Assembly (NCBI GenBank): GCA_964019335.1
Contig: OZ025740.1
Location: 218,501-282,500 of the forward strand
DNA: 64,000 nt
Source of the DNA: Diplonema japonicum
Lineage: Eukaryota; Euglenozoa; Diplonemea; Diplonemida; Diplonemidae
Reading direction: 5' to 3'
Notes under the pieces: generated by a model
The model's database searches: none
What the model was told of the DNA's origin: nothing
What the model saw: the letters and a program-made list of their open reading frames with translations, nothing else
Shown here: one piece after another, positions 1 through 8,744 of the stretch
Layout of the letters: every line of letters begins with the position of its first letter
Position numbering within the stretch: position 1 is the first letter of the stretch
Made by a program: the position numbers and the translations under genes

Positions 1-1138
1 TAAGTTTTTTTTTTCCTATAGTCTTTAAGTAGAAAAAGTTGTCCGACACCACTTTGTGTGCATATACTGTTTTTTGGAAATGTGTTTATTTTAATTTTTA
101 TTTTAATTTTTTTTGGTTTTTTTGGCGTTCGGGGGAAATTATATAACCCAGGACACAAAAAAAAAAAAAAAAAAAAAGGTGTTGACCTTTCTGCTGGATG
201 GATTCATATGTATATTTCTCGCAGGGGGGGGGTGGCATGGGATGAAATGTTGTAAAAGAGGAAAGAAAAAAAAAAAGAAACAAGAAAAAAAGGGGAACTG
301 GGCCGTTCTTTGTACCCCGGGTAAAACCTGGAAGAAGGTTTGTCAACGCAGAAGAAGCTACTGCTAGGCCGAGGTGCGCCCCCTGTAATCAAGTAAATGG
401 TGCTTGTGCAGGGTGCCCCCACCGGCTTCCTTTAAATCATCGAGTTTGTTTTTGTTTTGCAAGAAGAGTCTTTGGCTTATCTACAACAAGAAAAAAGGGG
501 GGAAAACGTTTAGGCCTCAGGCTACGTGTTATTTCGGTTTGGTGGCCCATGGCGTAAATCTTTCCAATCCGCAAAAAATAGGGGGGGGGGGGAAATTAAT
601 AACAAGAGAAAACAAAGTTGGCAGAACTAAATACCTGCGCACGAATACAGAGGAATCGAATTGTGGAGTGGTTGCCAATGCCTGCAGATAGAGGCAGCTT
701 GTAATGGCGGGGACGTTCGTTGCATGAAGAGGGGATGGGAGCGGGGAATAAAAATGGATGGAAGAAACAAAAAACTGACCAAAAGAAAAATAGTCGATCT
801 GATTGTTTGGGCAAAATCCGTTTCTACCTGTAGGGATAAAATGGACAAAAAGCTGCCTACTCTTTTCTTTATTTATTTTATTTTATTTTATTTTTTTTTT
901 TTTGCAATAACAATTCTTTTTAAGATTTCAAGAAAAGAAAAAGAAAAGAAAAAAGAAGAAAAAAAAACGCGCAGATCTTCTTTTCTTTTTCTTTTTCATT
1001 TTTTTTTTTCTTTTTTTTCCAACCGATTTTTACAACAGTAATTTAAGTTTGCACACGACAACGAAACAAAAAAAGAAAGTTTGGGGGGGGAGGGGTTGAA
1101 AAAAAAAAAAAAAAATATGTGAGTCCGACGTGCTTTAT
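1..1138. other. Low-complexity region, no gene seen
   Basis: This stretch is mostly homopolymer A, T and G runs and mixed A/G or T/C tracts. Short open frames exist on both strands, but their translations are K-, F- or G-rich and show no domain. Its right end lies downstream of the minus-strand gene that stops at 1139, so part of it is probably 3' untranslated or intergenic sequence. Confidence 0.6.
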
Positions 1139-2011
1139 TCAACAGGACACGCTAGAGGACCTCCTCACCAACCTCAGCCTTGGCTGCCCAACGTTGCAGC
1201 TCTTAGACCGGTGGTGACGGCAGCACTGCTGTTTCTTCTTTGGCTCCTGCATCATCTTCCTCGCCTTGAACGGCCCCGAGTAAGCCCCAATGGACGCGGT
1301 CTTAAGGTATTCAGGATCGGATGCAAAGTCAAGAGTTTGTCGCCTCTCCATAGCCGTGAGCTTCTTCACGTTCAGGTGGATGTTCGGACAGTTTGAAGCA
1401 AGGGAACACCCATCTTTTGATGTGTATTTCGTGCATCTTGAAAAGGATCCGGGTGCAAGCCTCCATTGTGACTGGCAATACCTGCAGCGGAGTAAGCACC
1501 AGTTTCGTTTGACGCGAACGGAATCCCATGAGTTGTGGTGGCAGGGCCGCTCGTACGAGGCAGGGCGGGTGGGCACATGCATACTGTCGGCAGGGCAGAC
1601 AAAGTACAAACGGAGCTTTCCTGTCTCATTGTACGCCCAGGTGATCTCCCTGCGCCGTGGGGGGAGGGTTCTTCCGTCATTTAGAAGCAGTGTTAGATCC
1701 ACAGTCAGTGTGCTGGAGTTCTCCTGTAAATCAACACGGTGGGCTATTATGGAGAACTCGGCTCTCGTGCCCTCACCCCCCCATGAGAGGGCGAGAACAT
1801 TGTTGTAGTGCCGAATCCAACCCTCCTTCCCAGTCACCCTTTCGTTCACGATCAGCCTTCTGGTTTCCCACACCGCCTTTGGGGCAACATATTTATCATA
1901 GAATTCAGATATTGAGCCTGTGTGCATGGCGTCCAGGTACTTTGCCCACAAGTTAGTTGTTTTCTTCATCAGCCAGTGCCTTTGTTTCTTTGTTCTTGTG
2001 TGGGCGCACAT
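1139..2011 (-). CDS. NTF2/SnoaL-like protein with C-terminal Cys/His module
   Basis: This gene encodes 290 residues if translation starts at the ATG at 2011; the frame opens further upstream without an ATG. Residues about 20-140 have the pattern of an NTF2-like fold: an early helix with EFYDKYV, then VTGKEGWIRHYNNVLAL, then alternating strands ending ITWAYNETGKLRLYFV. Residues about 157-218 begin HNSWDSVRVKRNW and contain C-x2-C (CRYC), three further Cys (SRCTK, GCSLA, NCPN) and IHLN, so they probably bind zinc. The tail is basic. Upstream on the minus strand, a run ending CCACCTACCACCACAG is followed by an A-rich leader and the ATG, consistent with a splice acceptor. NTF2 folds act as enzymes or protein-binding modules, so the role is unknown; nucleic-acid binding is only an inference from the finger and basic tail. 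Confidence 0.6.
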   Translation of the reverse strand: MCAHTRTKKQRHWLMKKTTNLWAKYLDAMHTGSISEFYDKYVAPKAVWETRRLIVNERVTGKEGWIRHYNNVLALSWGGEGTRAEFSIIAHRVDLQENSSTLTVDLTLLLNDGRTLPPRRREITWAYNETGKLRLYFVCPADSMHVPTRPASYERPCHHNSWDSVRVKRNWCLLRCRYCQSQWRLAPGSFSRCTKYTSKDGCSLASNCPNIHLNVKKLTAMERRQTLDFASDPEYLKTASIGAYSGPFKARKMMQEPKKKQQCCRHHRSKSCNVGQPRLRLVRRSSSVSC

Positions 2012-2120
2012 TTTGTTTTTAAAATCTGTGGTGGTAGGTGGATAGAATGGATGACATGTTGTAAATGAAAAAAACAAAACGAAGAAGATGTAAATTTCTT
2101 AGTAGTAAGGGAGAGAAGTG

Positions 2121-2483
2121 TCACGAGGGGTAGCCGGTGACCTCGTCGCTCTTTGTGATCGCGTGAACGTTGTAGGTATAATCTATTCCGTTGAAGGTGC
2201 AGTCCATTTCGTTGAAGGTCTTCTCACCCACTGTCACTGTCCTGTTGAGATAGCAGTTCATGCCCAGAACATTGCAGGTCTCCGCCACCGTCCCATACAG
2301 GCAGAACACATCCCCGCCCCTCGCCTCCGTGCACAGCATCGATGACAGTTCCACACACTCCCCGAGAACAGCCACGTACTTCTGAGAAGTTGTCCCCACT
2401 GTCCCGTGCCGTACTGCACTCGTCGACAGGCCCACAGCCATTGTATTAAGCCTTTCGTTGTGCTGAGCCGCTGCTTGGAGCAA
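2121..2483 (-). pseudogene. 3' fragment of an adenylyl cyclase gene
   Basis: The 120 residues correspond to the C-terminal end of the five complete cyclases in this window: MLQAAAQHNERL, then the block HGTVGTTSQKYVAVLGECVE and GGDVFCLYGTVAETCNVLGM. The catalytic domain and membrane segments are missing. The homology stops at about 2483, where a copy of the hAT element's 3' end begins at about 2487. Its last 45 residues, containing a tandem NEMDCTFNGIDYTYN stretch, differ from the other copies. It is the 3'-most surviving member of the tandem array and cannot make an active enzyme. Confidence 0.8.
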
Positions 2484-2486
2484 CGT

Positions 2487-2680
2487 GGCCCCCTTTGTCT
2501 CGTATATTTCTTCCGAGTGATTTGCCCCCCAAAAAATAAGTCTCTAAAACCCCCAAAATAAGGAAACGTTTCTGCCCCAAGGAAACGGCCCCAAAATAGG
2601 GAAACGTTTCCGTTTCCGTTTCCGTTTCCCTTTTTTTCAAAAAATGCATGGAAACGCGTTTCCATGCCAGCATAGCCCTA
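2487..2680 (+). mobile_element. 3' terminal remnant of a hAT element
   Basis: About 190 bp nearly identical to 16134-16337, the right end of the complete hAT element. It includes the GGAAACG/CGTTTCC subterminal repeats, the perfect palindrome CATGGAAACGCGTTTCCATG at 2647-2666 and the terminal TGCCAGCATAGCCCTA. A run of about 18 G follows, as at the other copy. No left end is present. Confidence 0.8.
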
Positions 2681-2704
2681 GGGGGGGGGGGGGGGGGGAC
2701 AAAC

Positions 2705-2849
2705 AAAAAAATAATTCTTTATGACTATATGTCTTTGTTGTTCGCACGAGCAAAAAAGATTTTTAAAAAGCTGCGAAAGTTTTTTGCTCGGCACAAGTTG
2801 CATATAGTTATAAAATCATTTTTTGAAAGATAAATATTTGTAACAAAAA
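2705..2849. repeat. Foldback (MITE-like) repeat, copy a
   Basis: One of four copies of a sequence of about 145 bp (others at 10283, 16364 and 51144). The outer arms pair imperfectly: AATAATTCTTTATGACTATATG on the left against CATATAGTTATAAAATCATT on the right. An inner perfect pair GAGCAAAAAA/TTTTTTGCTC also exists, so the whole unit can form a long hairpin. It directly abuts the stop codon of the cyclase gene at 2850 and would form its 3' untranslated region. Confidence 0.75.
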
Positions 2850-5039
2850 CTAAAACGAACTGAAGTTGTCCTTCGTCATGCATTTCTCAGCTACTTTATT
2901 GAGTCTTCCTTCTGCGGGTTGGCCATTCATGTCGCCACCAATGGCCACATCTTCCCGAAGACTGGTTACAACATAGTTCTTTGTGATCCCATGAATGCTG
3001 TAGGTGTTATTCCCCACTGCGGCCGTCCTTCTGAGTTCGCAGTGCATGCCCAGAACATTGCAGGTCTCCGCCACCGTCCCATACAGGCAGAACACATCCC
3101 CGCCCCTCGCCTCCGTGCACAGCATCGATGACAGTTCCACACACTCCCCGAGAACAGCCACGTACTTCTGAGAAGTTGTCCCCACTGTCCCGTGCCGTGC
3201 TGCACTCGTCGACAGGCCCACAGCCATTGTACTAAGCCTTTCGTTGTGCTGAGCCGCTGCTTGGAGCATCCCCACAAATGCAAGGGAGTCCTCCACATGG
3301 GTCCAGCACTCACGCGACATGTTCCACCCCACCGCCACCCTGCTCCCCTGAAGTGACACGATCACCCCGTGAGACCTCTCGCTGCACACGTACACCCGAG
3401 ACAGCATCTCGTTAATCAGGTAGTTCAGTTCTATTCCATTGAGCTTGTCATATTGGATCTCAACATGGCCCACACTTCCCCTCTTGTGCTGAAGAAGCTC
3501 CGTAGTGTGCCTTGGGCTCGAAAAGGTGGTGTCCGTATCCCTGTTGTTCTCACTCTCTTGTTTCGCCTTTTGATTCAGACATTGCTCAACATAAGACCGC
3601 CGCCCCTCCAAACCCTGCGGAAGCAGGATGAAGGGCCGCGTCACTTCCAGACCTTTCAGAACAGTGTCCCCCATTGCTATGACACACACAGTCCCAAAAT
3701 CCCCAACCTCATCCATCACCTCGGGGGTCACAGCGACAGCACCAGCCACACACACCCCTTCCATCCGAGACGCCTTGTTCACAGTGCCCCCGAAGTAGTC
3801 GTACCTCTTCGTCAACTCGTTCATCTGAAGTTCCACCTCACCACAGTGAACCCCAACACGAACCCTGAGCCCACACCAAGGGCCATCGCGTTGATAGGAA
3901 CAGCGATCAAGTAAAAGGAGGCTCGAAGGCCAACTGCCGACAACAAGCTCCTGCTGAAGAGAGAGACCGAAGGAGACAGCCGAGACCGCTGTCTCAAAGG
4001 CTACCATGAAGGCGTCCCCAATGGTCTTCACCTCGTAGCCCCCCTCACACACAATGCAACTTCGGATGACCTTGTTGTGAACCTGAAGTGCCTCCTTCAT
4101 CCCCTCGGGACATGCCTCCCACAACCCAGTCGACCCTTGGATGTCTGTGAAGACAAGTGAAGCACGGCCCGTCTCAACTCCAGGTACGTCAAGAATTGCC
4201 AGAGCACATGCATCTGCCTCAGTGTGCATCTTGTGAAAAAGTGCATCAGGGAGGTAGGGACGGTACTCAGTGAGGTTGGAGAGGATGCTCTCGAAGGCGT
4301 CGTGGAGGGGTAGGGGGAGGGATGAGGTGCTGATGATCTCCTCCGCGGACTGCAGGTCGAAGCGTGACAGGGCGACAGCAATCTCCTCGGTGGCGGTGAT
4401 CACGTTCTGCATAGTTTTTCGTTCCTTTTGAAGGTCCGAAGCGAAACCACGTGTAAAGTAGAAGTCAAGGAGGAAGACCGCTACTTGGAGAGAAAAAATG
4501 CTGAATACAGTGAGGAAGTCCGTTGCGCAAGGTGGATGGGCACAGTCGCATTGTTGTTTCCTCTCGTGGTAGGGGGGGAGGAAGGGCTCGGGGGCATCGA
4601 GCATGCCGAAGCGGAAAATACCTTCAATAGAAGATAAAACGAGCCAGGTGAGGACCATCGCAATGAGGTTCCTGTTCACACGGACAGGGAGGTTGCACAC
4701 AAGCGCTATGTCGATGTAGAGCACAAAGATCGGCCAATACCGTCCCCCATTGCCTGCCTGCTGTCTGCAATCTAGAAGGATAGTATTGAATGCAAAGAGA
4801 TACAGAAGTAGCTCCATTGAAGCGTCTGACACCTTTTTTCGAACAAGCAGGTATATTGTTATAATAGTAAGTGATATGATCCCGGTAATTGTGTACATGA
4901 AGAGCTCCCATCTATCGATAAGCATGAACAGTCCACAAAACCACACTGCAAAGAAGAAGAGAAGGACCATTTTCTTCTTGAACACCGTGATGAGGTCGTC
5001 CTCAGGAAGCAAGACGTAGCTCATAATACATTTCAACAT
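2850..5039 (-). CDS. Membrane adenylyl cyclase, array copy 1
   Basis: This gene encodes 729 residues from the ATG at 5039; a second ATG at 5024 is equally possible and lies just before the shared VLLPEDDLITVFKKK start. Six membrane segments (about 20-195) lead into a charged helix (SDLQKERKTMQNVI). The class III catalytic domain follows: FTDIQGSTGLWE near 294 (first metal Asp), EVKTIGDAFM near 330 (Lys selecting adenine, second metal Asp), RVRVGVHCGEVE, YDYFGGTVNKASRME near 410 (Asn and Arg of the transition state). All key residues are present, so cAMP synthesis is expected. A degenerate second cyclase-like domain occupies about 548-690. The last 50 residues (AEGRLNKVAEKCMTKDNFSSF region) are shared only with copy 2. 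It is probably a plasma-membrane protein; a homodimer would form the active site. Confidence 0.85.
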   Translation of the reverse strand: MLKCIMSYVLLPEDDLITVFKKKMVLLFFFAVWFCGLFMLIDRWELFMYTITGIISLTIITIYLLVRKKVSDASMELLLYLFAFNTILLDCRQQAGNGGRYWPIFVLYIDIALVCNLPVRVNRNLIAMVLTWLVLSSIEGIFRFGMLDAPEPFLPPYHERKQQCDCAHPPCATDFLTVFSIFSLQVAVFLLDFYFTRGFASDLQKERKTMQNVITATEEIAVALSRFDLQSAEEIISTSSLPLPLHDAFESILSNLTEYRPYLPDALFHKMHTEADACALAILDVPGVETGRASLVFTDIQGSTGLWEACPEGMKEALQVHNKVIRSCIVCEGGYEVKTIGDAFMVAFETAVSAVSFGLSLQQELVVGSWPSSLLLLDRCSYQRDGPWCGLRVRVGVHCGEVELQMNELTKRYDYFGGTVNKASRMEGVCVAGAVAVTPEVMDEVGDFGTVCVIAMGDTVLKGLEVTRPFILLPQGLEGRRSYVEQCLNQKAKQESENNRDTDTTFSSPRHTTELLQHKRGSVGHVEIQYDKLNGIELNYLINEMLSRVYVCSERSHGVIVSLQGSRVAVGWNMSRECWTHVEDSLAFVGMLQAAAQHNERLSTMAVGLSTSAARHGTVGTTSQKYVAVLGECVELSSMLCTEARGGDVFCLYGTVAETCNVLGMHCELRRTAAVGNNTYSIHGITKNYVVTSLREDVAIGGDMNGQPAEGRLNKVAEKCMTKDNFSSF

Positions 5040-5280
5040 TGTGTACCCCCCTTTCCCCTCCCCTGTTGTGTATTCAGAAAACAAAAAAGGGGATAGGGTG
5101 TAAAGCATTGTAACACCATGTTGGTTGCGAAAGGGCACCAAGGAAAGTGTTTCCAACCTCTCGGAGACCACCGTTTTGCCCACCTTTGAAAACTGAAAAG
5201 GTTATCGACACTAATCACGGAACCTTAAAAATACTATTTTCCTTCCGGAACTTCTATTTTCGGTAGTTTTTCGGTTACAG
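5040..5280 (-). promoter_or_regulatory. 5' leader and putative trans-splice acceptor of cyclase copy 1
   Basis: Read on the minus strand, a pyrimidine-rich tract (CCCTATCCCCTTTTTTG then TTTTCTG) is followed by ACACAACAG and a purine-rich leader before the ATG at 5039. The order polypyrimidine, AG, purine-rich leader, ATG recurs at many host genes here. Calling it a spliced-leader acceptor is inference; no transcript data were available. Confidence 0.35.
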
Positions 5281-5563
5281 TTAACCCTTAAACGCCCAAC
5301 TGCTTCTGTAGAAGCAGTTAATAGGTGTAATTGTTCTGTGATCATCTAGACCAAAGCCTCGGATCGGTTTTCATAAAAAAAAGATGGAATGGAAAGATAT
5401 TGAAAATCTACGTTAAATGCGCTATTTGTATCCATCTGGAACCTCATAACTTCATCCCAGAACGGGGTGCCAAGACACTGGGTGACACCAAAAATGGGCA
5501 TTTTCCGGATTTTCATGATTTTTCCATGATTTTTTCCCTCTTTTTTTTTTTTTTTCTCCGAGT
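5281..5563. repeat. Left end of a TTAA-type (piggyBac-like) element
   Basis: This segment starts TTAACCCTTAAACGCCCA and is repeated in the same orientation at 8745-9020 with few differences. Inside it, at 5298-5319, the arms AACTGCTTCT and AGAAGCAGTT form a subterminal hairpin. The first 18 bases are inverted at 10265-10282 with one mismatch. It carries no coding capacity of its own, but it replaces the 3' end of the F-box gene. Confidence 0.7.
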
Positions 5564-6549
5564 CTGCTGACAACTGTTGTAAAATACAAAACATGGTCCA
5601 CCGCGAATTTCTCCGTCCACTCCCCTGTTCCGGGTGATCTCGACGTTTCGTTTAAAACTGATACAAGAGAATCTGCAAACTTTGACACCGCTTCGGTTCG
5701 ATCCTCCTGGTTCTCTGATATGAATTCAGCATAGGAACCCTCGGCTTTCTGAAGCGTTTCCGAAACATATTTCGAAACAAGGCACGAGCTTTTGAACCGT
5801 TGTAAAGCGTGGGTGAACCACAGGTCCGGGTTGACACCAAAGTACACGTTTAGTTCTTGTTCTGTTTTGTCGCTGTTGCATAACGCGTGGCATGGCTTCA
5901 AGGCTTCCGTCAAGATCCTCCATGACGCAATCGCGTCTGCAGGTGGTTTTCCGGCTATCTTTGCCACACCGTCGTCCCATATAAGCATTAGCTTGTCGAT
6001 CCTTCCGTGCAGCTCTCGAGACTTTGACACTAATTTCGTCAACCCTAACGGTTTTGCCGGGGACATTGAAACAAGTTTCTTCCACGTTTTGCAGACACGT
6101 TCCGCTGCCACGCATGTTAAATAATCAAAAAAATGAATAAGACTGTGCTCGAGTACATCTACTGGGAACGGCTGCTTGCTGTAGTGTATCCTGTCGGGTT
6201 TCCTTTGAGCGGGAGCCTTGCCTCTTTGAAATGAAGGGGAGGGTTGTTGTTGTTGTTGTTGTTGTTGCTGTTGTTGTGCGCTTTCGCGGCGAGCGGGTGG
6301 GTGTGGCGGGCCGGTACGCATTGCCGGCATGACTAGTTGTCCCCATTTTACAGCCTCTGCTTGTTTCATGGTCTTAAGAACGCCTTCTAGCACGCCTGCC
6401 TGTTGTGTGTTGTGGACTGCCCTGTCGCATTGGACAGACCCCGCTCGCCTCACTGGTGGCCGTACCACCACCACGATTTCGCAGTCGTTTTCTTCAGTTG
6501 TTGCGCGTCTTGTCTGCATCACCTTTCGTGCGCCGCATACCTTTATCAT
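5452..6549 (-). CDS. F-box protein, 3' end replaced by a repeat
   Basis: The frame gives 365 residues from the ATG at 6549. Residues 92-102 are a run of eleven Gln in a Pro/Gln-rich stretch. Residues about 127-165 fit an F-box (FPVDVLEHSLIHFFDYL, then ERVCKTWKKLV), which normally docks a substrate receptor to Skp1 in an SCF ubiquitin ligase. A helical charged region follows, including LMLIWDDGV and ALQRFKSSCLVSKYV. From about 5563 downward the frame runs into the repeat at 5281-5563, so the last 38 or so residues (beginning near GEKKKKRGKK) are repeat-derived. The gene is therefore truncated. A CT-rich tract precedes the start. It lies between the first cyclase and the piggyBac element, so it may be a transposon passenger or a stranded host gene. 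Confidence 0.55.
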   Translation of the reverse strand: MIKVCGARKVMQTRRATTEENDCEIVVVVRPPVRRAGSVQCDRAVHNTQQAGVLEGVLKTMKQAEAVKWGQLVMPAMRTGPPHPPARRESAQQQQQQQQQQQPSPSFQRGKAPAQRKPDRIHYSKQPFPVDVLEHSLIHFFDYLTCVAAERVCKTWKKLVSMSPAKPLGLTKLVSKSRELHGRIDKLMLIWDDGVAKIAGKPPADAIASWRILTEALKPCHALCNSDKTEQELNVYFGVNPDLWFTHALQRFKSSCLVSKYVSETLQKAEGSYAEFISENQEDRTEAVSKFADSLVSVLNETSRSPGTGEWTEKFAVDHVLYFTTVVSRLGEKKKKRGKKSWKNHENPENAHFWCHPVSWHPVLG

Positions 6550-6827
6550 GTTGGGCCTCCACCTCCCCCCCTTTCGGTGTTTGTTGGATTTTGAAAAAAA
6601 AATTTTTTTTTGGAGAGAGAAAAAAAAGGGGGGGAGGTTGGACGGAGATAGACACACCTCTGGAGGTCTCCAGATTGGGGAATTCACTCTCGACAACGAG
6701 GCCATAGAAAATGGGGAAGAGGGGGGAAAGAGAAAAAAAAAAAATGTTTTTAAAAGAAGTCTTTAGACGCCTCCCCTTTTTTTTCAGCAGCGGTTAAAGA
6801 AAAAATAATTCTTTTCTTTTTTTTCTT
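6550..6827. other. F-box gene leader and low-complexity spacer
   Basis: The first part is the 5' leader of the F-box gene, with a C/T-rich tract on the minus strand. The rest is A- and T-rich sequence running up to the TTAA that borders the piggyBac element. No gene is seen. Confidence 0.5.
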
Positions 6828-8637
6828 TTAACCATCTATCAACGAGCGTCTATATATAGACGATTTGAAAAAAAATCTTTTACGCAAAGGGCTTTCAATG
6901 CAATACGGCCCGGCCCTTTCTTGCCGGCGGGGTCCTGCGCGGAAAATATGAAAAATATAAACTAAATGCTGCCCTAACTTAACAAGAAAATGAAAAAATA
7001 AAAAAAAACGCCAGCCCAAATTTACCCTTAAAAATCACTTCAAAAAAAGGCGCCCGGAAAGAGGCCGGAAGAGGACGTCATGAGTGATGGCAGCACTGAT
7101 GGCTCATCCCTATTATGCAATTTTGATACAAACAGTGATTCTGACACGAATTCGACCGATTCCGAGTCACAGCAGGGTGATTGGACGGCAAAGCCGGAGC
7201 AGTTGGAAGGCATCCGGTTTCGTGAAGATCGGAATCCTTGTGGACCCTGTTTTGACATCAAAGGCTCAACGCCATTCCATATATTCTCCAAATGCTCGTC
7301 CCAAACTTTATTCGGGTCATAACTTCGAACAATGTGGCAAATGCGGCTAAAAAAGGTGTCTCCCTGGATCTCGATGCTGCTTCTCTGCGTACCTTCCTAG
7401 GTGTCCTTTTGTCGATGGACTTGGATATCAAGCCAGATTATTCTGATTACTGGCGCACTGGCTCCACGTTTCTCAACTACACCCCTGGGTACGCCACCGT
7501 CATGTCAAGAGACCGCTTTTTGACTATTCTGGGAAATCTGTGTTTCCACAGCGAAACAAACAAGCGTGCTGACTTCTACCTATCGCGAAGGCCTCCCGGA
7601 GATCATGGATGCCCCAAAGAAGCGAGGCCGCAAGCCCAAGGACGCGCGTCCCGTGGGGACACAGTTCCACCAGCACGCGAGCATCCTTTGCACCACAACG
7701 TGGCATGACATCAAGCCTGTGCGCTTTCTATCGACGTTGGATGTTCCAGTGAAGTCAACTTTGACCGTCCGCCAAAAGAGAATGAAAGCCGGAAAGGACA
7801 TCTTGTTCCCCACCAAGTGCATATTTACAACACCGCAATGGGCGGAACCGACGCTGGGTGATGCTGTGACAAAACGCCATAAACGCACCCTTATGACTTA
7901 AAAGTGGCCCCTAAAAGTATTTTCGTACTTGTTAGGTAAATCTCTGGCGAATGCTTGGCTTGTTTGGAAAGAAGCCTTGCCCCCCAACACCCTGAGTACG
8001 AACGACAGTGTATTGACGCCTTTCAAAGAGGCAGTCATCGAAGGGCTACTAGGGAGGCAGTCTAAACAACAGATAAAGTCAACTACAGAGCAGGCTGCCC
8101 CAATACCATGCCCCGAAACACAGAACGAGTGCTCTGAGACCCCAATGCGCCGTGACAGTACCTTCTGGGACCATTTCCCCGAAAAAGTAGTGCAACGTGC
8201 GGTGCAAGCATTTCAAGTCGAAAAGACCCCTATTTCAGTGTTCAGCCTGCTTGGTACAACTTTGCGTGACTCCGTGCTTCAAAGACTGCCACCTTGCCGG
8301 GGATACCCCCAGAAACCCCTCCCGGGGTCAAAAAAGAAGTTCCCCAGCCCTGGGGCACGTACGAACCGCGTCAAGAAGGCCTTAAATAGCTTTTTATAGA
8401 ATTTTACAGTCGATTTTTTTTGACTTGTTTTTTGTACCCCCTCTCGAGCACTTCAGGAACGATATTTTTGACAATGTTGTGGGGGTGGGCCCTGCTGTGG
8501 GCACCCTCTCTAGAATTGGGACATCTGGAGGCATTTCCGGGGGCATATAGCCCCGGCGTTGCGCTAGAATAGCTTTTTTTGAAGTTTTGAAAATTTACCC
8601 CCTGGTGGGCAAAAATGGTCCGTTGGTAGATGGTTAA
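6828..8637 (+). mobile_element. piggyBac element with TTAA borders and short TIRs
   Basis: The element is 1,810 bp. It begins TTAACCATCTATCAACG and ends CGTTGGTAGATGGTTAA, so the 17-bp ends are inverted repeats with one mismatch, each including the TTAA target duplication typical of piggyBac. A plus-strand transposase relic fills most of the interior. A 12-bp palindrome-like GTCTATATATAGAC lies just inside the left end. Confidence 0.85.
7080..8399 (+). pseudogene. piggyBac transposase, frameshifted and core-deleted
   Basis: The N-terminus starts with an acidic Ser/Asp-rich leader (MSDGSTDGSS) as in other piggyBac transposases. After a frameshift near 7290, the family block is clear: FIRVITSNNVANAA, LRTFLGVLLSMDL, SDYWRTGSTFLNY, MSRDRFLTILGNL, CFHSETNKRADFY. 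The sequence then jumps, near 7580, straight to the late block RGRKPKDARPVGTQF and WHDIKPVRFLSTLD. The middle of the DDE core, which should carry the first catalytic Asp residues, is absent. A further frameshift separates the C-terminus, where CKHF, QCSACLVQLC and PCFKDCH match the cysteine-rich terminal finger. It cannot encode an active transposase, but the ends could still be mobilised in trans. Confidence 0.8.
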
Positions 8638-8744
8638 GAAAGATTAATGTTTCTTTCTGTTCTTCTTTTCTTTTTTTCTTTTTTGATTCCTTTCCTCTTC
8701 TTTGTATGACAACAATAGTAAATAAATTCTGTTTTTTTTTCTTC
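8638..8744. other. Short spacer
   Basis: T/C- and A-rich spacer between two TTAA-bordered elements. No feature is seen. Confidence 0.5.

Noticed and set aside
3369-3914. Plus-strand open frames antisense to the cyclase genes (repeated at every copy)
   Set aside because: They are shadows of the conserved minus-strand codons; the translations are Pro/His/Ser-rich without domains and recur only because the genes are duplicated.
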